Source: CBCXVS01 sp965178525
GTDB lineage: Bacteria > Tectomicrobia > Entotheonellia > Entotheonellales > Entotheonellaceae
Reading direction: 5' to 3'
Assembly: GCA_965178525.1 (NCBI GenBank)
Contig: CBCXVS010000228.1
Coordinates: forward strand, 1-12,386
DNA length: 12,386 bases
Position numbers and translations under genes: made by a program
In this document: piece by piece, positions 8,033 through 12,386 of the stretch
Layout: each line of letters begins with the position of its first letter
Numbering within the stretch: position 1 is the stretch's first letter
The notes under the pieces: generated by a model
The model's input: only the letters and a program-made list of their open reading frames with translations
Told to the model about the DNA's origin: nothing
Database searches by the model: none

Positions 8033-9661
8033 ATGGCGACAGAGGGTATCGAACGGCTACATTATTTCCCGCGCCAATTCTTAAGCGCCGAAGATTTCAA
8101 GGTCGAGCAAACCTACCATTGCGACATGCGGCGCCGGCACAACACGGGATACCGCACGCAGGGGATCGCCACCGGCCTGGAACTCGTGGAACTTGAGCTA
8201 GCCGGCGATGACGCCGGGGCCGACGTATTTGTGCAGCCCGGCATGGCCGTTGACAGCGCCGGCCGAGAGATCGTGATCTTACACCCCTACAAGCTGGAGT
8301 CGTTCCTCTTCGACGCCTTTGCCAACGCCCCGCTACAACATTACGGGGTCTGGGCCACGTATCAAGAAGAAGGCGCCAACTGTCCCCGAACCGGCTACAA
8401 ATCTTACGGGGTGCCCAATCCGTACAAACGGGTGCGGGAAACATTCCGAATTCTAGTGGCCAAATCATTGCCGCCTGCTGACGCGGCCGCATCCGGTGTC
8501 GCCGTACGCCTGGGCAGTGTGCATTGGGACGGGCAGAATCAGAAACTACTGGCCTCAGCACCCGGGCGGCTCCTGGAGCAGCGCCGTTACATCGGCGTGA
8601 TTGCGGAGGAGATCGTGGCCCCAGCAGGCAAACTGCTGGTGCGGACCCGGCAACGCCCAAACGCCAGCCCATCTGAGGCCAGTGGCGTCGCGGTCACCCT
8701 GGAAGGCGCTCTGCAGGTTAACCGCGAGCTCACGGCCAGGCAAGATGCGCACGTGCAGGGCGGCCTCCGCATTGGCCCATCGGCATCGGGAACCCCGTTG
8801 ACCATCCACGGCAGCACTGCCGACGAAGAACTCATCCATTTTACCGATGCCAACGGCGCACCGACATGGCATCTCAAGCAGAACCTCGGTGGCAACAATC
8901 CCGGGCTCCATGTTGCAGAGACGAACGTCGCGGATGGCCGTCTGTTCATCAAAGCTGGCGGCCATGTTGGAATGGGCACGACCACGCCGACACACGCCTT
9001 GCACATTGCCGGAGACGATCCGGCTCTGGCGCTCGACATTCGGTCACAAAGCCCCAATGACCGAGCCGAATTGCGCTTCACGGTAGACGATGCCGTGCAA
9101 TCGACCATAGCGTGGTCCAAATCGGAGCAGAAAACCTACATCACCCATCAAGGTGCGACCGTCCTGACCATTGATCGTGGCAACATCGGCATCGGCACCC
9201 CATCCCCCACGCAAACCCTCGATGTGCGAGGCGCCATCCGGCTGCACGATGGGAATCTCTCCGCCCCTGGCGGCGTCGAAAATCTGCGCATCATCCGAGG
9301 CACGATCCAGGCAAATGGCACGATCGCTGCTGGCAGTGGTTTTACCGCCACGCTGGTCGAAACCGGAACGTATGTCATCACGTTCGACGCCGCCTTTCCG
9401 TCCCAACCCTCAGGCTCCGTGACGCAAATCATTCCCGATCCTGACGATGCCGCAGCCGCCGAAACCGCCCCGGCAACCCAGCCCAACCTATGCGCCAAAA
9501 TCATGAGGTGGTTATGCGGCCCACCCGCCGCGCCACTCCCGTTGACCGAGCAGGCGATCATCAGCCGCATCGACCCCACCCATGTCAACGTCATCACAGG
9601 CAACAGCCGTGGCGCCAGAAGCAACCGAGATTTCACCTTCATCATCATGGGACCACGATAA
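8033..9661 (+). CDS. Third tip/fibre-like protein: shared N-module with tail-fibre-type C-terminus
   Basis: A 542-aa protein starting at ATG 8033 with AAGGAG at 8019-8024; this site overlaps the previous stop, so the genes are closely coupled. The N-terminus is the shared module without cysteine motifs: HYF (10-12), VEQTYH (24-29), RRRHN (33-37), GIATGL (44-49), QPGMAVDSAGREIV (68-81), YGVWATYQEE (about 103) and KRVRETFRILV (about 131-141). The C-terminal half has features common in phage tail fibres: a LQVNRELTARQDAHVQGGL segment resembling fibre connector repeats, then GMGTTTPTHALHIAG (from about 313) and GIGTPSPTQTLDVRG (from about 386). A terminal beta domain begins at NLRIIRGTIQANGTIAAGSG and includes a VITFDAAF strand. 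I see no S74 intramolecular chaperone motif at the end. It is the best receptor-binding fibre candidate of the three and the closest in position to Afp13. Confidence 0.8.
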   Translation: MATEGIERLHYFPRQFLSAEDFKVEQTYHCDMRRRHNTGYRTQGIATGLELVELELAGDDAGADVFVQPGMAVDSAGREIVILHPYKLESFLFDAFANAPLQHYGVWATYQEEGANCPRTGYKSYGVPNPYKRVRETFRILVAKSLPPADAAASGVAVRLGSVHWDGQNQKLLASAPGRLLEQRRYIGVIAEEIVAPAGKLLVRTRQRPNASPSEASGVAVTLEGALQVNRELTARQDAHVQGGLRIGPSASGTPLTIHGSTADEELIHFTDANGAPTWHLKQNLGGNNPGLHVAETNVADGRLFIKAGGHVGMGTTTPTHALHIAGDDPALALDIRSQSPNDRAELRFTVDDAVQSTIAWSKSEQKTYITHQGATVLTIDRGNIGIGTPSPTQTLDVRGAIRLHDGNLSAPGGVENLRIIRGTIQANGTIAAGSGFTATLVETGTYVITFDAAFPSQPSGSVTQIIPDPDDAAAAETAPATQPNLCAKIMRWLCGPPAAPLPLTEQAIISRIDPTHVNVITGNSRGARSNRDFTFIIMGPR

Positions 9662-9691
9662 CCCGGCAGACCCTAGCCAGAGACAACCACC

Positions 9692-10051
9692 ATGAACCAC
9701 GCTTCTCACATTCCGCATTCCGCATTCCGCATTCCGCATTCTCAAAGCGGCCGTCTCACCATCGCGCGTCTGCACAACACCTATCGCGTGCCCCGACCAT
9801 ACGCCACGCCCGCAGCGCTACACGGGCAACTCGACGCCATCGCAGAGAAACATCTCCCCACAGCATGCAGCCGGCTGTTGTCACAAGCGCTCGACCCGGA
9901 CGACTCGTCGGTCTGGCTCTTCCGGCGCCTGCACATCGAACTGACGGTGGATGCCGGTGCTCTCGATGCCAAGCAACTGGCCCACCGCTGGGGTTCTTGT
10001 ATGGCCATGGCCATTCTACGGGCCATGGCCCGAGGGGCAGAAGGCGACTAG
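9692..10051 (+). pseudogene. CIS tape-measure-like protein, N-terminal fragment ending at an in-frame TAG
   Basis: A 119-aa reading frame. After a leader encoded by a 7-bp repeat, it contains a helical segment (ALHGQLDAIAEKHLPTACSR), then the WLFRRLHIELTVDAGALD pattern, then a helix with AHRWGSCMAMAILRAMA. That layout resembles the start of the CIS_TMP family (contractile injection system tape measure, Afp14 position). The frame stops at TAG 10049-10051, but the same frame continues directly as VLHFPDRTAYVAQF. In related proteins as I know them, these two stretches are one polypeptide. The fragment is therefore most likely the 5' piece of one 9692-11836 gene with a nonsense mutation. It could be a natural split if the downstream GTG is used. 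The ribosome site before ATG 9692 is weak (GAGA at 9680-9683). Confidence 0.62.
9709..9743 (+). repeat. Heptanucleotide tandem repeat (CATTCCG)x4 plus one degenerate copy
   Basis: Four perfect copies of CATTCCG (9709-9736) are followed by CATTCTC (9737-9743). The array lies inside the coding start of the tape-measure gene, between ATG 9692 and the conserved region beginning near 9750, and encodes a HIPHSAFRIPHS-like peptide. A unit of 7 is not a multiple of three, so each gain or loss of one copy shifts the downstream frame. Confidence 0.9.
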
Positions 10052-11836
10052 GTGCTGCACTTTCCGGACCGCACGGCCTATGTGGCGCAATTTATCGCGG
10101 ATGCCGCGGCAGGCCGGGCCTGGGGAAAATGGCAATACTACACCTTCGACGCCCTCTGCAGTCTGCCAACAGGCGCGGCAATCCGCGAAGCCCTCATCCG
10201 CGAGCCCGAGCAGACCGAGCCCCTCCTCCTGCGCCTGGCCGAGCAGGGGTGTTTGGAGCCAATTCTCAATGTGTTAAGCCCACGCGATGCGCAGCAAGTC
10301 TATGCCGCCTGTGGCGCGATCTCAGGCACTGCAGACCCTCATACGGCGCCCGTTTTCAGCGCGGCTCCGCATCGGGTCACGCCGGCAGGAAACAGACAGC
10401 GGCGGTTGATCGACGCCCTGCTCTCGGCCTGGCAGAACGCCTGCCTGCAATCCTTTCCCGCAGGCATGGCAACGGCCCATAACGCCCTACGGCTCTACAT
10501 CGCGTTCCGGAACCCGGCATCAAGCTCGGCGGCCGACGTGCACCGGACGGCTATGTTCACGGCCATCAACCACTTACTTGGCTTTGCCGACCTCTTGCGG
10601 CAGGTTGCAACGCCAGATGTCCTCGTGACCCATATCGTAGCAGGCGATATCCGCCGCGCCATCGAACTGGCGCAGCGCTATGGCGTGATCGCCCACCTGG
10701 AGAGCCTGCCCTTCTTCGCCCACATCGCCGCCGGGGATCGCGACTGGCTCCCTCGAGTGGTTCAGACCGTGAGCCCAACGACGGCAGCCCGTGAGGACAC
10801 CTCGCGCAAGACGCACCGCACAGCCCAAATATGGGCCACACCATGTGGCGGGATGTTCCTGCTGTTGCCATCGCTCCTCGACCTACATCTATCCGACCTG
10901 ATGGCGTCCGCGCCCGATCCCGACCTGGACGACCTGCCCCATGCCGCAGCCTTACGCTATCTCCTCATGCTGCGATGTCTGGGCCGCCCCCGGATGATGG
11001 AAATCGCGCACGATTCCGCCCTGCATCTGATCGCCGGTCTCGACGAACCGCCATCCCGGGACGCCTTAGAACGCTTCAGCGCCTCCACGACTATGGCAAC
11101 GGACCACGCCTGCCTATGCGGGCTGATACAGCGGCTAGCCCGCCAGGGCCGGATCGAGGGCCGTTATCTCAGCGCAGAGCGGGTTGCCACAGCAGATTTT
11201 GGCCAGGATGTCCTGTTGCTGCGTGACATCACCCACGATACCTGGGTGTACGCAACGACAATTTGCGACGACGCAGCCGTACAGGCCGCCCTCCATCAGG
11301 GCCTCACGTTCGTACAGGAGATGGTTGAAACGCCATGCGAATACCTGCTGCTCGGTGCAGGCCTCAGGCCATGCCTCGATGACGCTATGCCTGCGGACTG
11401 GGAAGGGCACATCCTCTCTTTGGAGCCTGAAGCAATACGCGAGGTAGCGCCCGCACAGTTGACCCCGTATCTCACACGCGCCAAACCGGCTGCCCAAGAA
11501 CTGGCGTATGTCTCGTTGCTCAACCTCACGCCGCCCCTCATGGCCAATGCACATTTCGATCTCACCGGTTCCCTGATGGCGCATGCCGTTCTCAAAGCCT
11601 TTGCCCGGCGCCTCATGGGCTTTGATGCCAGCAGTGCGGAATACCTGTATCAGAATTTTCTCGCCGGCATGAGCATCGTACGGATCGAAGGCGATCAGAT
11701 TGACGTGCAGCTGCCGCGCAGTCCCCTGCACGTCATCCTGCGCATGGCTGGCGTGGACGGTCAGACCTATCACGTCCCATGGCTGCACGATGCGCAGGTC
11801 ACGCTTTCCCTGCTAGGAGACGAACGGAAAGGATGA
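10052..11836 (+). CDS. CIS tape-measure-like protein, main C-terminal part
   Basis: 594 codons starting from a GTG that follows the upstream TAG with no gap and in the same frame. AGAAGG at 10039-10044 lies 7 nt before the GTG, so re-initiation is possible. The protein is helical, rich in Ala and Leu, and has no membrane segment or catalytic motif that I recognise. Features include HFPDRTAYVAQF at the start, an AGRAWGKWQYYTFDAL segment, and a C-terminal region with DLTGSLMAHAVLKAFARRL followed by MGFDASSAEYLYQNF. The FPDR..Y...F....A.GRAWG.W.Y pattern is, to my recollection, characteristic of large proteins encoded just before the eCIS ATPase. In Afp/PVC nomenclature this is the Afp14 position, the tape measure that sets tube length. 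The tape-measure role is from synteny and overall resemblance, not from a diagnostic motif. It ends 3 nt before the ATPase start. Confidence 0.68.
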   Translation: MLHFPDRTAYVAQFIADAAAGRAWGKWQYYTFDALCSLPTGAAIREALIREPEQTEPLLLRLAEQGCLEPILNVLSPRDAQQVYAACGAISGTADPHTAPVFSAAPHRVTPAGNRQRRLIDALLSAWQNACLQSFPAGMATAHNALRLYIAFRNPASSSAADVHRTAMFTAINHLLGFADLLRQVATPDVLVTHIVAGDIRRAIELAQRYGVIAHLESLPFFAHIAAGDRDWLPRVVQTVSPTTAAREDTSRKTHRTAQIWATPCGGMFLLLPSLLDLHLSDLMASAPDPDLDDLPHAAALRYLLMLRCLGRPRMMEIAHDSALHLIAGLDEPPSRDALERFSASTTMATDHACLCGLIQRLARQGRIEGRYLSAERVATADFGQDVLLLRDITHDTWVYATTICDDAAVQAALHQGLTFVQEMVETPCEYLLLGAGLRPCLDDAMPADWEGHILSLEPEAIREVAPAQLTPYLTRAKPAAQELAYVSLLNLTPPLMANAHFDLTGSLMAHAVLKAFARRLMGFDASSAEYLYQNFLAGMSIVRIEGDQIDVQLPRSPLHVILRMAGVDGQTYHVPWLHDAQVTLSLLGDERKG

Positions 11837-11839
11837 CCC

Positions 11840-12309
11840 ATGGACGGGTTTGCCAACGGCATGGCGCACATACTGGCCGAATTGCAACGGCTCGATCTCA
11901 TGCTGCAGCGGCAAGTGCTCCGGCTGCGCGCCGCCAATCTGCTCACTGAGGACCCATTCCGCGGCCTGTACATCGCAGACGAGCAGGTCGACGCCTTGTT
12001 GCGTCAACACCATCCACAATGGGCCACCCATCCCCCGTATCATGCTGACCTGGCGGGAACGCAGGCGCTGACGGCCCACATCAAACAGTCGCGACGGGAA
12101 AACGCGTCGCGTGTTGAGGCCAGTCTGTATGCAGGGATCGATTTACCCCTGCTGCGCTTAGCCAACCGGTTTGCGCTCACCCTCTTCGAGGTCGAGGTAC
12201 TCCTCATCTGCCTGGCACCCGAACTGGACCTCCGATACGAGACGCTCTACGCCTACGTGCAGAACGACGTCACCAAGAAGCGTCCCAGCGTGGACCTGGC
12301 CCTGAAGCT
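11840..12309 (+). pseudogene. AAA ATPase of eCIS (Afp15 position), N-terminal domain, interrupted by an intron
   Basis: It starts at ATG 11840, 3 nt after the tape-measure stop, with AAAGGA as ribosome site. The 156 readable codons correspond to the N-terminal helical/winged-helix region that precedes the AAA module in eCIS-associated ATPases: EDPFRGLYIADEQVDALL (about 38-55), LLRLANRFALTLFEVEVLLI, then CLAPELDLRYETLYAYVQND and VTKKRPSVDLAL (to about 155). The APELDLRYE..YAY.Q.DVT..RPSV.LAL pattern is highly characteristic. Walker A and B would lie beyond the window or beyond the intron. After codon 156 the sequence becomes the reverse complement of a group II intron 3' end. The frame happens to stay open to base 12386, but those residues (SGRGIMSPCPPLRT onward) are intron antisense, not ATPase. 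The gene is broken unless the intron is mobile or polymorphic. In Afp/PVC the ATPase acts in particle assembly. Confidence 0.85.
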
Positions 12310-12386
12310 ATCGGGTAGGGGCATCATGTCGCCATGCCCCCCCCTCAGAACCGTGCGGGCGACTTTCATCGCACACGGCTCAAGCA
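12310..12386 (-). mobile_element. Group II intron, 3' end (domains V and VI), minus strand, truncated by the window edge
   Basis: Read on the minus strand, 12381 to 12348 is a 34-nt domain V: GAGCCG start with the AGC catalytic triad at positions 2-4, GAAA tetraloop at positions 15-18 and CACGGTTC end. The stem pairs throughout, apart from G-U wobbles and the two-base bulge. It differs from the well-known yeast ai5-gamma domain V at position 24 (C instead of A in the bulge) and by an A8-U27 to G8-C27 change that keeps pairing. It is followed by a domain VI hairpin (about 12346-12313) with a run of eight G pairing to CCCC and CCC, and a bulged A about 7 nt from the end, the expected branch point. 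The 3' boundary ...CGAT gives an AY end at 12310. The 5' part of the intron and any reverse transcriptase ORF would lie to the right of the window. Confidence 0.88.

Noticed and set aside
9709..9743. CRISPR-like or transposon-end repeat
   Set aside because: Units of 7 bp with no spacers form a simple tandem repeat; no flanking inverted repeats or target duplication were seen.
10049..10051. TAG as a reassigned sense codon
   Set aside because: The first tip gene ends naturally at a TAG (6072-6074), and no other in-frame TAG codons appear in the intact genes, so code change is not supported.
9490..10482. 330-codon plus-strand frame overlapping the third tip gene and tape-measure start
   Set aside because: Its product is rich in Arg, His and Pro with no domain, and it overlaps two supported genes in another frame; it is a shadow of GC-rich coding sequence.
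12310..12386. Continued open frame of the ATPase to the window end
   Set aside because: The translated residues do not resemble the family, and the DNA is the antisense of a recognisable group II intron 3' end; the open frame is accidental.

Overview
The window is one strand-consistent (+) operon-like stretch of a contractile injection system (CIS) locus. It reads in the order expected for an Afp/PVC-type extracellular CIS (eCIS): Afp11-like baseplate J protein (121-2121), Afp12-position tail-I protein carrying an NHL beta-propeller (2118-4250), three consecutive tip/fibre-like genes in the Afp13 position (4268-6074, 6137-8020, 8033-9661), a tape-measure-type protein in the Afp14 position (9692-11836, split by an in-frame TAG), and the N-terminal part of the Afp15-position AAA ATPase (11840 onward). 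Spacing is tight throughout (ATGA overlap, 3-62 nt gaps) and most starts have good Shine-Dalgarno sequences, so the genes are probably co-transcribed. No promoter, terminator, tRNA, rRNA or CRISPR array is visible.

The locus looks damaged. The first tip gene carries a one-base frameshift near 5092-5130. The tape-measure gene has an in-frame amber codon at 10049-10051. The ATPase gene is interrupted at about codon 156 by the 3' end (domains V and VI) of a group II intron lying on the minus strand. In that antisense orientation the intron cannot splice out of the ATPase mRNA. Either this is a decaying eCIS, or the two coding lesions are sequence errors and only the intron is real. A third possibility for the tape-measure gene is translational re-initiation at a GTG directly after the TAG.

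The most unusual part is the tip region. Three adjacent genes share a homologous N-terminal module, built on a YF...EQ.Y...R.HN...G...GL core, a PG.A.D..G..I step and a later P.R..E.Y.LE-like segment. They then diverge completely: a YVTN/WD-like propeller, a Cys-rich body ending in a coiled coil, and a tail-fibre-like C-terminus with G(I/M)GT..PT..L repeats. This suggests one docking module carrying three interchangeable distal domains. A 7-bp tandem repeat lies just inside the 5' end of the tape-measure gene and could change its reading frame.

The organism cannot be named from this window. Base composition is GC-rich for most of the window, with a visibly less GC-rich patch in the distal part of the first tip gene. 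An environmental bacterium with an eCIS of the lineage carrying TIGR02243/TIGR02242-type baseplate proteins is likely; anything finer would be a guess.
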